From Nitrospira sp. (GTDB lineage Bacteria > Nitrospirota > Nitrospiria > Nitrospirales > Nitrospiraceae): a stretch of 64,000 bases of DNA. Shown piece by piece: positions 8,633-17,265 of the stretch. The translations under genes were made by a program, and so were the position numbers. The DNA lies in NCBI GenBank assembly GCA_030123565.1, contig CP126122.1, positions 3,052,800-3,116,799 on the forward strand. The letters run 5' to 3'. Position 1 is the first letter of the stretch. Each line of letters starts with the position of its first letter. Under the pieces are notes generated by a model, which searched no databases, had not been told where the DNA came from, and saw only the letters and a list, made by a program, of their open reading frames with translations.

Positions 8633-9074
8633 GCCTGACCTCATCTGCTCTCCGCCGGCCTTCTGCAGCACCGGCGTATTCGAAATAATTGTCTCGCGTT
8701 TCGATCACGCCGACTTTCTCTAACCGCCCCCTTGGAATCTTTTCAACGAGGAGATCCCAAATGAGCAGCACCAGATTTTCGCCGGTTGTAGTCTGATCCC
8801 TGAACCCCGCATCCTGGTTCAAGTCCCGATGGTCGAACCGTTGTACTATGGTCCGCTCGACCATCTCATCGAGCTGCTGTACATCGAGAACCTGGTGCGT
8901 AACCGGATCGATGTGGCCCTTCACCGATACGAACACCACATAATTGTGTCCATGTCCGTTCGGATTGTTACATTTGCCGAAGACGGCCCGGTTCTCATCC
9001 GCCGACAGTTGGTCGGTGTGCAGGCGGTGCGCTGCGCAGAAGCGATATCGGCGAGTGATCGTGGCCTGAGACAT
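8625..9074 (-). CDS. 6-pyruvoyl-tetrahydropterin synthase, PTPS-II-like
   Basis: This 149-residue member of the PTPS/QueD family (COG0720) has zinc ligands His16, His41 and His43 (AAHRLH and HGHNY). The catalytic Cys35 lies in '[14 protein letters not shown]', giving C-x5-HGH. That spacing and the surrounding residues match the animal-type PTPS of tetrahydrobiopterin synthesis, not the C-x3-HGH of QueD. Further shared blocks are 'IDPVT', 'FDHRDLN' and 'TTGENL'. The start ATG was chosen by family alignment; upstream sequence in frame is unrelated. Its end overlaps the folE start. Likely substrate: dihydroneopterin triphosphate from FolE. A queuosine role cannot be excluded from sequence alone. 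Confidence 0.9.
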   Translation of the reverse strand: MSQATITRRYRFCAAHRLHTDQLSADENRAVFGKCNNPNGHGHNYVVFVSVKGHIDPVTHQVLDVQQLDEMVERTIVQRFDHRDLNQDAGFRDQTTTGENLVLLIWDLLVEKIPRGRLEKVGVIETRDNYFEYAGAAEGRRRADEVRHG

Positions 9075-9207
9075 CGAGACGCTCTCCCGAAGGAATATCA
9101 GAATAAACAAGCCGGGAGGGCTTCCTCTGGAACAGGGAGCCACTCCCGGCTTGCTGCTTCACTCAATGAAGAATCGACGCTCCGGTTGCGCGACAACCGA
9201 AAATCTC

Positions 9208-9528
9208 TTACGCACTGAAAGAACTGCCGCAACCGCAGGTCGTCTTCGCTTGCGGGTTCTTGATCGAGAACCCGGATCCCTGCAGGCTGTCGACATAATC
9301 GACTTCAGCGCCCTGGAGCAATGGTGCGCTCTGGGAGTCCATGATGACTTTCACATCACCCTTTTCGATGACCGTATCATCGTCGGCCATTTTGGATTCG
9401 AAAGCCATCCCGTATTGATACCCGTGGCATCCTCCGCCACGGACATAAATCCGCAGACCGACCACATCCTTCTCTTCAGTCATGAGTTCTTTTATCTTCT
9501 GCTCCGCCAGCTGCGTAATCGTCACCAT
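9208..9528 (-). CDS. A-type iron-sulfur carrier (HesB/IscA/ErpA family)
   Basis: This 106-residue protein carries the three invariant cysteines of A-type carriers: Cys34 in 'GGGCHGYQY', and Cys98 and Cys100 in the C-terminal 'TCGCGSSF'. It would accept or deliver Fe-S clusters to client proteins. Its position directly after a ferredoxin and a NuoF-like Fe-S flavoprotein suggests it serves these products. The exact subtype (IscA, ErpA or SufA) is not assigned. Confidence 0.93.
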   Translation of the reverse strand: MVTITQLAEQKIKELMTEEKDVVGLRIYVRGGGCHGYQYGMAFESKMADDDTVIEKGDVKVIMDSQSAPLLQGAEVDYVDSLQGSGFSIKNPQAKTTCGCGSSFSA

Positions 9529-9591
9529 CGTAGGTCCTCCTTCTCATCTACATGTTCGGCACGTTGCGTTAGTCTACCACCTCTCGGGAGC

Positions 9592-9948
9592 TTACGGAAG
9601 CCCGGCGCCCCGATTCTCTGCCTCGCCCGACGACGCTGTCGTGGGTTGCTCCCATTTGGTTTCCGGAACCCGAACCACGACATCACCCAACACCCTCGCC
9701 TGGCAACCGAGCCGATGCCAGGGCTCAGAGAGGGCCTCTCGATCCAACAGATCCTGTTCATCAAAATCTATCTCGGAAAGGTTGTCCTCCCCCATCTGCA
9801 CTTCGACCCGGCACGTCGTACAGGACGCATTGCCGCCGCAATCGTGATTGAGATCGAATCCCAGGGCCTTGGCTGCTTCCAACAGCGTCAGGTTCGCTTG
9901 AACCTCGCCGCTCTTTCCCTGCGGATGGAGAAAACTGACACGCGGCAT
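9592..9948 (-). CDS. 2Fe-2S ferredoxin (adrenodoxin-type)
   Basis: This 118-residue ferredoxin has cluster ligands Cys37, Cys43, Cys46 and Cys82, a C-x5-C-x2-C...C pattern typical of adrenodoxin/ISC-type ferredoxins. The body ends near residue 98. A polar, Pro/Ala-rich tail of about 20 residues follows. Only nine bases separate its start from the NuoF-like stop, so the two are almost certainly co-transcribed. It may be the electron partner of that flavoprotein. Confidence 0.92.
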   Translation of the reverse strand: MPRVSFLHPQGKSGEVQANLTLLEAAKALGFDLNHDCGGNASCTTCRVEVQMGEDNLSEIDFDEQDLLDREALSEPWHRLGCQARVLGDVVVRVPETKWEQPTTASSGEAENRGAGLP

Positions 9949-9957
9949 CCGATTCCC

Positions 9958-11259
9958 CTATGCGTTCGCGCCGGCCCCCGCCTTGGCCGGTTGAAATGGA
10001 CAGCGCTGCATCTGAATATGTTCTTCGAATTCGTGCCGGAACAGCCGGAGACTGCTCTGCACCAACACTGCCGCACCGGTGACCAATGTGCAATACCCTG
10101 TGCCCTTCACGAACCCACACAGCTGCAACAAGGAGTCGAGATCCTTCTGGCTTCCCTCCCCACGCTCGATTTTATCCATCAGCGTCGCCAGATTGATCGT
10201 GCCCATCCGGCAGGGAGGACATTGCCCACAACTTTCGCCCTTGAAGAAGTTCGAGTATTTGAGGGTGGCTGCAACCATGCAGGTGGCATCGTCGATCACA
10301 ATGGTCCCGGCGGAACCGAGCCCGGTTCCGGCCTTCTTGAGCGAATCGAAGTCCATCGGAAGGTCCAATTGGTCCGCCGTCACCATCGAAAAGGCAGGGC
10401 CTCCGGGAAACACCGCCTTGATCTTGCGTCCATCGGGGACGCCGCCCCCGCAGGTTTCCACGAGTTCTCGAATCGTAATGCCCATCGGCATTTCATACAC
10501 ACCGGGCCTGTTCACCGCCCCGCTGAGCGAAAAGAGCATGGTCCCGGGACATTTCTCCGTGCCCACTTGAGCAAACCAGGCCGCGCCATTTTTCAGGATC
10601 TTCGGAATATTGCAGAGCGTCTCGACATTGTTCACCAACGTCGGTTTGCCGTACAGCCCGAAATCGGTCGGATAGAAGGGCGGCTTTTGACGCGGCATCG
10701 CCGGACGACCCTGCATCGACTCCAACATGGCCGTCTCTTCACCCGCCACATAACTCCCATGGCCGGAAAACACTTCGAGATCGAGGTCGATGCCTGTACC
10801 AAAAATATTCTTTCCCAAGAATCCGCGTTCCCGCGCCTGGGCGATCGCCTTTCTCAGGTTGGCTTCCTCTTCCTCATATTCATGATTCACGTAGATATAG
10901 GACGCTTTGGCATTCACGGTCCGAGAAGCGATCAGGCACCCCTCGATCAGTTGATGGGGAATGTACTTGAGCAACTCACGGTCCTTGAAAGTCCCCGGTT
11001 CATGCTCGCCTGCGTTGCAGACGAAGTACCGCTCCTTCACCCGATGGTGGAGCACCTTGTCCCATTTCGTACCGGTGGGGAACCCTGCCCCTCCACGCCC
11101 CCGCAAACCGGCCTTCTTGATTTCTCCGACGATGGCGTCGGGCGTGAGGTCTGTCAGGCACTTTCGCCAAGCGTCATACCCGCCGACTCGAAGGTAGGGA
11201 TCGATTTCCCAGGGAGCCCCTTCAAGTTTCTGCAACACCCTTGGTTGAGGTAGGGTCAC
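9958..11259 (-). CDS. NuoF-like NADH-binding flavoprotein (51 kDa subunit family)
   Basis: This 433-residue protein has the FMN-binding glycine-rich loop GRGGAGFPTG (54-63) followed by TKW. It also has the NADH/FMN block 'CNAGEHEPGTFKDR' (81-94) and the 4Fe-4S ligands Cys344, Cys347, Cys350 and Cys390 ('SCGQCPPC' and a later 'GYC'). It is the size of complex I NuoF, but no other nuo gene is near: no NuoE and no NuoG. It starts with GTG after a GAAAGGGA site, about 37 bases below a good promoter. With the adjacent ferredoxin it may form an NAD(H):ferredoxin reductase, or it may join subunits encoded elsewhere. Confidence 0.9.
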   Translation of the reverse strand: MTLPQPRVLQKLEGAPWEIDPYLRVGGYDAWRKCLTDLTPDAIVGEIKKAGLRGRGGAGFPTGTKWDKVLHHRVKERYFVCNAGEHEPGTFKDRELLKYIPHQLIEGCLIASRTVNAKASYIYVNHEYEEEEANLRKAIAQARERGFLGKNIFGTGIDLDLEVFSGHGSYVAGEETAMLESMQGRPAMPRQKPPFYPTDFGLYGKPTLVNNVETLCNIPKILKNGAAWFAQVGTEKCPGTMLFSLSGAVNRPGVYEMPMGITIRELVETCGGGVPDGRKIKAVFPGGPAFSMVTADQLDLPMDFDSLKKAGTGLGSAGTIVIDDATCMVAATLKYSNFFKGESCGQCPPCRMGTINLATLMDKIERGEGSQKDLDSLLQLCGFVKGTGYCTLVTGAAVLVQSSLRLFRHEFEEHIQMQRCPFQPAKAGAGANA

Positions 11260-11302
11260 GGTTGTTCCCTTTCGAGGGCAGCGCCCAGGTTAGCAAGGCT
11301 GT

Positions 11303-11332
11303 ACTATAAGGCTGCCCCTGAGTGGCCGTCAA
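11303..11332 (-). promoter_or_regulatory. Sigma70-like promoter of the nuoF-like operon
   Basis: On the minus strand a TTGACG -35 element is followed after 18 bases by a TATAGT -10 element. The predicted start lies roughly 35-40 bases upstream of the GTG of the NuoF-like gene. It would drive the five-gene unit nuoF-like, ferredoxin, A-type carrier, PTPS, folE. The rest of the 250-base noncoding stretch up to the PuuD-like gene shows no gene. Confidence 0.6.
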
Positions 11333-11509
11333 GCCAAGGTCGCCGGATTAGGCCTGAATCTCAACCAGTTAGGACTGATAGGCCTAGAATGGATCGGCCC
11401 AAAGACTCGCAGGTGTTCCCTGTACGTCGGAGAATTGCTCAAGACAAGAAAAAGGGGACCGATCACCCTCTCGAATGACCAATCCCCATAGTGCTCCTCA
11501 GCCGCACCG

Positions 11510-12097
11510 TTACTTGAAATGGCTCCCGGCTCCCATGAAGAACAACATGGGAATGGACAACAAAAAGTTGATGCGCGAGGCGATCAACGCTGTTTTTCCC
11601 CATTGAGCCATCTCCGGCGGAGCAGGAGTACCCTGCGCCGCAGCAGTCACCGCCGCAATGACCTTTTTTTGGTTCGGCCAAATGATTCCGTGGACATTCC
11701 CCATCATGATGATGCCGAGCAGCCCGCCAATCCCCAGCGCGATGGCCCCTGTTCCCCCCTTCGAATAGAGGTAGCCGTAGAGCACGACACCTGCGAGGAC
11801 GGTGACCGTGGCGCCGTGACGGAACCAATTCAACGCGGCAGGCATCAGCTTCGGAATCACGATGTTCTTCGTCGGCCCATCCAGGCTCTTGAGGAAGCCC
11901 GCATTGATGAGGTTGAAAAAGTACAGCAACCCGATCCAGGTAATGCCGGCCAGGAAGTGGATCCAGCGGACGATCAGGCCGAACCAGTCGGCCTCCCCCG
12001 CTCCCACTCCGGCCATCCCCAGATACACCACTATCAATCCGACAGCGAGCGCAAATCCTGCACCCAATGTCTGATACGGATCTTCGAGAAATTTCAT
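11510..12097 (-). CDS. PuuD/Urate_ox_N-like membrane protein
   Basis: This 195-residue integral membrane protein has five or so hydrophobic helices. The 'RWIHFLAGITWIGLLYF' segment and the later 'GNVHGIIWPNQ' segment resemble the membrane domain of PuuD-type urate hydroxylases (Pfam Urate_ox_N). Their conserved histidines are thought to lie near heme or metal. The cytochrome c domain of full PuuD is absent. No other purine catabolism gene is adjacent, so urate oxidation is doubtful and a general membrane redox role is possible. The ATG follows a GGGGGA site. Confidence 0.7.
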   Translation of the reverse strand: MKFLEDPYQTLGAGFALAVGLIVVYLGMAGVGAGEADWFGLIVRWIHFLAGITWIGLLYFFNLINAGFLKSLDGPTKNIVIPKLMPAALNWFRHGATVTVLAGVVLYGYLYSKGGTGAIALGIGGLLGIIMMGNVHGIIWPNQKKVIAAVTAAAQGTPAPPEMAQWGKTALIASRINFLLSIPMLFFMGAGSHFK

Positions 12098-12152
12098 AGG
12101 TCCCCCAACTCAAACGGTTTAATGCAAGGCACGTTCTCTACTGTAGGCGGTT

Positions 12153-12175
12153 GAGGCTTGTCAAGCAAGCTGCCT
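12153..12175 (-). terminator. Weak hairpin downstream of mdh
   Basis: Bases GAGGC and GCCTC, with inner TTG/CAA pairing, can form a small stem-loop about 25 bases past the mdh stop. It has no clear T tract. It could end the mdh transcript before the PuuD-like gene, but the support is weak. Confidence 0.3.
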
Positions 12176-12200
12176 CTCACGCAATCAGGAAGAAGGCCGG

Positions 12201-13142
12201 TCACGCGGTCAACAGACGATCGACGACCGCGCAGAGTTCCCGCACCGCGCCGGCAGAAGCCTGCAGCGCCGTCCGTTCCTCGGCGGTCAGGTCGTATTCG
12301 ACGATGGATTCGCCGCCGCCGCGACCCAGCCTGACTGGCACGCCGACGATGACATCCTTCAATCCATACTCACCTTCGCAGAGCATGGCGCAGGGGAGCA
12401 CACGTTTTTCGTCCTTCATGATCGCCTCAACCATATCGACCACGGAAGCAGAGGGCGCATAAAACGCGCTGCCGGTCTTGAGCAAACCCACGATCTCGGC
12501 ACCGCCGTCCTGCGTGCGCTTGATCAGCGCCGCAAGCCGCTCCGGAGACAGCCTGTCCGTAATCGGCTTGCCTGCCACGGTCGTCTGCCGCACCAACGGC
12601 ACCATCGTATCGCCATGCCCGCCCAGCACCATCGCCTGCACATCCGTCCCCGGCACGTTCAATTCTTCGGCGACGAAGGACCGCAACCGCGCCGTGTCGA
12701 GTACCCCCGCCATGCCGAGCACCCTCGATTTCGGCAAACCGCTGACCAGCCGCGCCACATGCACCATGGCGTCCAACGGATTGGTCACAAGGATGAGGGT
12801 GACGTTTGGCGAACGGGCCACCAACTCCCGGACCACCGTCTGGACGATTTTGGCGTTGGTCGCCAGGAGTTCATCACGGCTCATCCCCGGTTTCCTGGGA
12901 ATGCCCGACGTAATGACTGCGATGGACGAGCCTGCCGTCTCCTCGTATCCGTTCGTCCCGACGACTCTGGTGCTATAGCCGCAGACGGGCCCCGCCTGGG
13001 TAATGTCCAAGGCCTTCCCTTGTGGAATGCCCGGCACGATGTCGACCAGCACGACATCATACGCATTTTTCTCAGCCAGCCGTTGCGCGACGGTCCCGCC
13101 GACATTGCCCGCGCCCACTATCGTAATTTTCGGTCGCCCCAT
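12201..13142 (-). CDS. mdh: Malate dehydrogenase (LDH-like type)
   Basis: This NAD-dependent enzyme interconverts malate and oxaloacetate in the TCA or reductive TCA cycle. The dinucleotide loop is GAGNVGG (10-16), and Asp35 at the end of beta-2 favours NAD. The substrate-specificity loop '[11 protein letters not shown]' carries the two arginines typical of malate dehydrogenase rather than lactate dehydrogenase. Catalytic Asp149 ('GVLDTARLR') and His176 ('GGHGDTMVP') are present. Length of 313 residues is normal. It is the last of three minus-strand genes after the CbbO-like gene and a hypothetical gene. Confidence 0.97.
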   Translation of the reverse strand: MGRPKITIVGAGNVGGTVAQRLAEKNAYDVVLVDIVPGIPQGKALDITQAGPVCGYSTRVVGTNGYEETAGSSIAVITSGIPRKPGMSRDELLATNAKIVQTVVRELVARSPNVTLILVTNPLDAMVHVARLVSGLPKSRVLGMAGVLDTARLRSFVAEELNVPGTDVQAMVLGGHGDTMVPLVRQTTVAGKPITDRLSPERLAALIKRTQDGGAEIVGLLKTGSAFYAPSASVVDMVEAIMKDEKRVLPCAMLCEGEYGLKDVIVGVPVRLGRGGGESIVEYDLTAEERTALQASAGAVRELCAVVDRLLTA

Positions 13143-13213
13143 CAGCTCACCTCGTGAAGCGTGAAGCGAGATACGTGAAGTGCAACGTCCCCTTACACCT
13201 CACCCCTTACCCT
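13143..13213. repeat. Short degenerate GTGAAG-type repeats between genes
   Basis: The gap between mdh and the next gene contains repeated short words of the form (A/C)GTGAAG on one side and CACCTCACCCCTTACCCTTCACG on the other. These are roughly inverted to each other. A similar 'ccacccttcacgcg' string occurs near 20366. This looks like low-complexity intergenic repeat DNA; no function is evident. Confidence 0.4.
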
Positions 13214-13624
13214 TCACGCATGTTCGTGTCCCGTCCAGCCCCCGACTTTGAAATTGATCGTGCAGACGAAGTTGTCGCCATCGTAAAAATTCACTTTGAT
13301 TTTTTTCTTGCCGTACGTGGCCGCTAAAAACTCCTCCGGCGCATCGACCAACGGTTGATACCCTCCCGGCGGATATTCCCCCAGCTCATGGAAAACCACA
13401 ATCATGCCGGATTTGACTTCCTGCAGAATCTTGGCGGAACAGCGGGGATAAATTTCCCAGAACTTGGCGTCGATCTCATCCCGCGTCGGCTCCGGCCGTT
13501 CCTCGCCGGGCTTGAAATCTCGATTGGCAAACTTCGCCTGCCGCCGCACATAGGGATACTGATGGCCGGTAAACAGCTTATAGAGCCAAGGCGGCACGGT
13601 CTGTTGCCCATGTTGATTACTCAT
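13214..13624 (-). CDS. Hypothetical protein downstream of CbbO-like gene
   Basis: This 136-residue soluble protein has no recognised domain. The C-terminal 60 residues are strand-rich ('KKKIKVNFYDGDNFVCTINFKVGG') and end with a His-rich tip, 'GHEHA'. The N-terminal third contains aromatic residues and arginines. The ATG was chosen over an upstream TTG. It lies 27 bases after the CbbO-like stop and is probably co-transcribed with it, so it may belong to the same functional unit. Confidence 0.65.
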   Translation of the reverse strand: MSNQHGQQTVPPWLYKLFTGHQYPYVRRQAKFANRDFKPGEERPEPTRDEIDAKFWEIYPRCSAKILQEVKSGMIVVFHELGEYPPGGYQPLVDAPEEFLAATYGKKKIKVNFYDGDNFVCTINFKVGGWTGHEHA

Positions 13625-13651
13625 ACCTGCTTCCAACGCGCCTTCAGCGCG

Positions 13652-16600
13652 TTACACGGTCAGCCGATGGTAAATCCTCGGCAGCTTCTCCGGCAACCCC
13701 TCCACGCGATCGATCACCACGAATCGAACCTCCCCGTACATCCGGCGCAGGTAGGGATCTGCCTGCTTGTCGATCGTGATGCAGACCGGTTCGATCCCTG
13801 CCGCGCGGGCCTCCCGCAGAGCCATGCGCGTGTCTTCCAGCGAATAGTCGTCCTTGTAGCCATCATCCAAGGGGCGGCCGTCGCTGAGCACCACCAGGAT
13901 CCGCGTCTTCGCCCTGCGGGCAAGGAGCTTACGCGTCGCATGGCGAATGGCAGCCCCGTCCCGATTCTGCTGCAAAGGGGCCATCCCCCCCAATTTGGCT
14001 CCCGCCCGTCCGGTCACCGGTTCATCGAATTCCTTCACGACAATGAACTCCACCTGCTGCCGCCCCTGCCCCGAATAGCCGTACAGGGCGAACTGGTCTC
14101 CGATCGCCGAGAGGGCTTCACATAAGAGCACCAAACCCTGCTTTTCGATGTCGATGATGCGCCGGCCCTCTCCTACCTGGCGGCTGGTTGATCCACTCAG
14201 ATCCACCAAGAATGCGGCAGCGACCTCGCGTTCCCGTTTCTCGCGCCGCACATAGATCCGCTCCGACGGCTCGATGCCTGCCGCAAGATCCGCCAAGCGG
14301 CCGACGACCGCATCCATATCCAGGTCTTCGCCGTCGAGTTGGCCGGACATACGGCGGAGTCCGGGAGGGCGCAGGCTTTCAAAATACCGCCGCAACAGGC
14401 CGACCGTTCCCCGTTGCGCCGCCAAGGTATCCTCCACGAAATCGGACGACCCCTCGACCGCCTCACGCTCCACCACCCGGCACCAGTTCATCCGGTAGTC
14501 CTGAATGGCGGCATCCCATTCACGATAGCGAACTGCCTTCCCGGCCCCAACCGGCTCGTCCTTGATTTTCGGCCCTTCACCCTCAACCGCCAACAGTTCC
14601 TCCACGAGCGACGGCGGGCGGCGACCTGGAACCAGCACGTCCTGCGAGGCCTGTTGCGAGCGAGCCGTTCCCGTTCCGGACGAACCTCCGGAATCACCGG
14701 CCAGACCGGCGCCCTCGCTATCGCCATGGCCTGAGGCGGCTTTCTGTTCAGGAGGAGAATCGGTCCGGTCCCGCACCAAATCGGGGTCCATCGCGCCGCG
14801 ATAGTCCCAGTTGTCCATCGAACGGTACCGGTCCGAAAGATCCTCCGACGATCTCGGCGAAGGGATCGATTGCTCCTGAGCCTCCGATTCATCCTGAGCT
14901 GGGACAGTTTCCCGCCGGATAACCAGCAGCTCGTCCAAGCGCACGTAGAGGCGGTCGGCCAAGCGCACGGCCTCCTCGGCGGTCGCCGTCTGGTGGAAAA
15001 TCGCCCGACAGATCCCCCACAGTTGCTCCACCTCGCCCTTCACGACGTCTGGCACCGTCACCGGCTCCGCATCGGCGGTGGTGAGCAGCAGCAGCTGATC
15101 GACGACCATTTCTCGCACGGTCATCCCATGGGACAGGCTGCGGACCGCCGTTGCATCCTTCGCGATCAGCGCCAAGTCCCGGCTCAGCCCCGGATATTCA
15201 GCACGCAATAAATATTCGACCCTGGCATCCTCGACCAGGGCCCAAAGGTCGCGGATCAGGCCAGGCTGGGGGTAGCGCGCAAACAGATCCCCCAAGGTCC
15301 TGGGCTCTTTCGAGGCGGGGCGCCCATAGCGCCGCACGAGATCCTCGTCCAGGTCCCGTAAGCGGGCGATGGGAAGGTCGAACGTCCCGAACTCCAGATG
15401 TCCGGCCTCATGGGCCGCCATCACCATATAGAGACGCACATTCTCGTCGAACGTCGGATAGCGCCGGACGATCGAAGGCAACCCGATGCTCCGGCCGTCC
15501 TCGCTCACCGTGGCACGAACCATCGGTTGAGCCGGCTCCAGCGAATCCGGCAGACCATGGATACGTAGATCACGTCCACAGAGCGCCTGCGCAAAGAGTT
15601 TCACCCGCCGGGTAATCTGCCGCAACGGCACACCGCTCATGGCTCGAGACACAGCGCCTAGGGCCTTCTCCGTTTCCATCGCGAAATAGGCCCGGCCCGC
15701 GTCCAGACTGTACTCCAGCACCTCCATGCCGGAAGCGAACCAGGATTGGAATTTTTGTTGCGCCTCCTCGTCGGAGCCGATCAAGGCCACCAATTCTGGA
15801 CAGCGTCGGACATAGGCCAGCGCAGTCTCGGCATCACGTTCCGCCACCAGCAGACCGTACCGAAGCACCTGGGTCCGCCATTCATCGGTGGGAAGCCGGC
15901 GGAGGAGCGCGGGAGCCTCCGACAACAAGGCAATACCGGCCTCCAGCGATCGCTCCGCCAGCTGCGCGCCTAAGCGAATCACCTCGTTCCGCTGGGCCTG
16001 CTCGGGCATATCCGCCAGGATGGCCGGACTCGTCCTGAAAAACTCCAACACGCCCAGATAGTCCGGTTTGCCCAGACTATTTTCGACGATCAGTTTCATC
16101 CCGAACTGCACCCAGGGCCGGGCACCCTCAAGGGTCAGGAGCGGAGCGATCGAGGGAATCTGCCTGATATATTCCACCGCCAAGGCGAAATCAGTCTCTG
16201 CCAGCTCACAGGCCAAATCCATCCACCTGTGCCAATCCGCTTGAGGGAGCACTTCGACCAGCCCAGGAGCGATCCGGATGAATTCGATCGCGACATTGGC
16301 ACTGCGATCCGCCAATTCCAACCCGTTCTCCAACACGACCGACCGCTTTGGGAGATCGAGGAGTCCCAGCAACAGCGGACTCTCCCTGAAAAACCTCAAC
16401 GCCAGGGCGCCGGAATCTGCCGCTATCGCCACTCCGAGATCGAGCCATGGAAGGATATCGGCCAGCAGCCCCCGCCGTTGCATGTCCACCAACGCCTCGA
16501 CGGCGCTCCCGGCGGCCTTCGGCGCCTGCTTCGTCAGTTCGTCGAGCAACAGCCACACCGCGTCAAGGGTGTCGGCTCTGACGGCCGATTCGGCGATGGC

Positions 16601-16684
16601 CTCGACCATTGCCACGGCGGAATCCCGACCCAGTTGGCCGGACAGCCGATCACACAATTGTTGAGAAGAACGCCCCAACGCCAT
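13652..16684 (-). CDS. CbbO/NorD-like VWA domain protein
   Basis: This 1010-residue protein (from the ATG) has three parts. The first third is built of about six degenerate helical repeats of some 40 residues, each ending in a motif like 'ALRFFRESPLLL'. The middle includes a zinc-protease-like 'AAHEAGHLEFG' segment and a long acidic/polar linker rich in Ser, Glu and Gly. The C-terminal 200 residues form a von Willebrand A domain with MIDAS 'DLSGSTS' and 'LSDGRPLDD'. This is the layout of NorD/CbbO proteins. They act with a MoxR-type AAA+ partner (NorQ/CbbQ) as activases or metal-insertion chaperones. The partner is encoded 3.6 kb away. An in-frame TTG further upstream would add 25 residues. 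Confidence 0.85.
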   Translation of the reverse strand: MALGRSSQQLCDRLSGQLGRDSAVAMVEAIAESAVRADTLDAVWLLLDELTKQAPKAAGSAVEALVDMQRRGLLADILPWLDLGVAIAADSGALALRFFRESPLLLGLLDLPKRSVVLENGLELADRSANVAIEFIRIAPGLVEVLPQADWHRWMDLACELAETDFALAVEYIRQIPSIAPLLTLEGARPWVQFGMKLIVENSLGKPDYLGVLEFFRTSPAILADMPEQAQRNEVIRLGAQLAERSLEAGIALLSEAPALLRRLPTDEWRTQVLRYGLLVAERDAETALAYVRRCPELVALIGSDEEAQQKFQSWFASGMEVLEYSLDAGRAYFAMETEKALGAVSRAMSGVPLRQITRRVKLFAQALCGRDLRIHGLPDSLEPAQPMVRATVSEDGRSIGLPSIVRRYPTFDENVRLYMVMAAHEAGHLEFGTFDLPIARLRDLDEDLVRRYGRPASKEPRTLGDLFARYPQPGLIRDLWALVEDARVEYLLRAEYPGLSRDLALIAKDATAVRSLSHGMTVREMVVDQLLLLTTADAEPVTVPDVVKGEVEQLWGICRAIFHQTATAEEAVRLADRLYVRLDELLVIRRETVPAQDESEAQEQSIPSPRSSEDLSDRYRSMDNWDYRGAMDPDLVRDRTDSPPEQKAASGHGDSEGAGLAGDSGGSSGTGTARSQQASQDVLVPGRRPPSLVEELLAVEGEGPKIKDEPVGAGKAVRYREWDAAIQDYRMNWCRVVEREAVEGSSDFVEDTLAAQRGTVGLLRRYFESLRPPGLRRMSGQLDGEDLDMDAVVGRLADLAAGIEPSERIYVRREKREREVAAAFLVDLSGSTSRQVGEGRRIIDIEKQGLVLLCEALSAIGDQFALYGYSGQGRQQVEFIVVKEFDEPVTGRAGAKLGGMAPLQQNRDGAAIRHATRKLLARRAKTRILVVLSDGRPLDDGYKDDYSLEDTRMALREARAAGIEPVCITIDKQADPYLRRMYGEVRFVVIDRVEGLPEKLPRIYHRLTV

Positions 16685-16818
16685 AAGTTGCACAACCCTT
16701 TTGAAGGAAGTTGTGGATTGTAAAGGACACAATTTCGCTTGTAAACTGTGGCTTCGCAATCAGGCAGGCACGCAAACAGACAGACGAATCACTCTGTAGA
16801 TGTCACGTGGGGGAGCGG

Positions 16819-17265
16819 ATGGCTGAGCCGAGCAAAGAAAGCCTCGACAAGATGTGGAAGTATGTGAAGGGCTTCGCGGAAAAGAGCGGGACTGCCATGC
16901 ACCCGAACCAGGCCGTCACCAATGCCGTCGTGCAGGGTCTCGCCGCCCACATCGACGAGCTGGGCAAGCCCCTCTGCCCCTGCAACTTTTATCCCGATAA
17001 ACAGGCCGAGGCCAAGTTGCGGCGGTGGATGTGCGCCTGCGACGAGATGCAGATCTATAAGTATTGTCATTGTCTGCTCTTCGTCCGGGAAGACGGCATG
17101 CCGATCACCGAGTACCTGCCAGAGGACCACGAGGGCCGTCAATGTTACGGCCTCATCACCGATCCCACTCCGGACAAGGGCCGCGCACTCCGGCATAAGG
17201 CGCTTCCGATGGCACAGAAGAAACCCGACTCCTCCGCAACGGCAGAGCGCTCGTCACAGCCGTGA
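16819..17265 (+). CDS. Ferredoxin-thioredoxin reductase catalytic chain-like protein
   Basis: This 148-residue protein contains the six conserved cysteines of FTR beta chains at the correct spacing: C53-P-C55, C72-A-C74, C83-H-C85. These bind the 4Fe-4S cluster and form the active-site disulfide that passes electrons from ferredoxin to thioredoxin. The second motif is CAC where the plant/cyanobacterial enzyme has CPC. No FTR variable chain is present. The start ATG follows a GGGGGAG site; an extended upstream frame is unlikely. Its TGA overlaps the GTG of the next gene. Confidence 0.9.
   Translation: MAEPSKESLDKMWKYVKGFAEKSGTAMHPNQAVTNAVVQGLAAHIDELGKPLCPCNFYPDKQAEAKLRRWMCACDEMQIYKYCHCLLFVREDGMPITEYLPEDHEGRQCYGLITDPTPDKGRALRHKALPMAQKKPDSSATAERSSQP

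Noticed and set aside
9151-11253. Long plus-strand open frame opposite the NuoF-like operon
   Set aside because: It lies entirely against clearly assigned genes with intact motifs, has no family motif of its own, and reflects GC-rich antisense frames.
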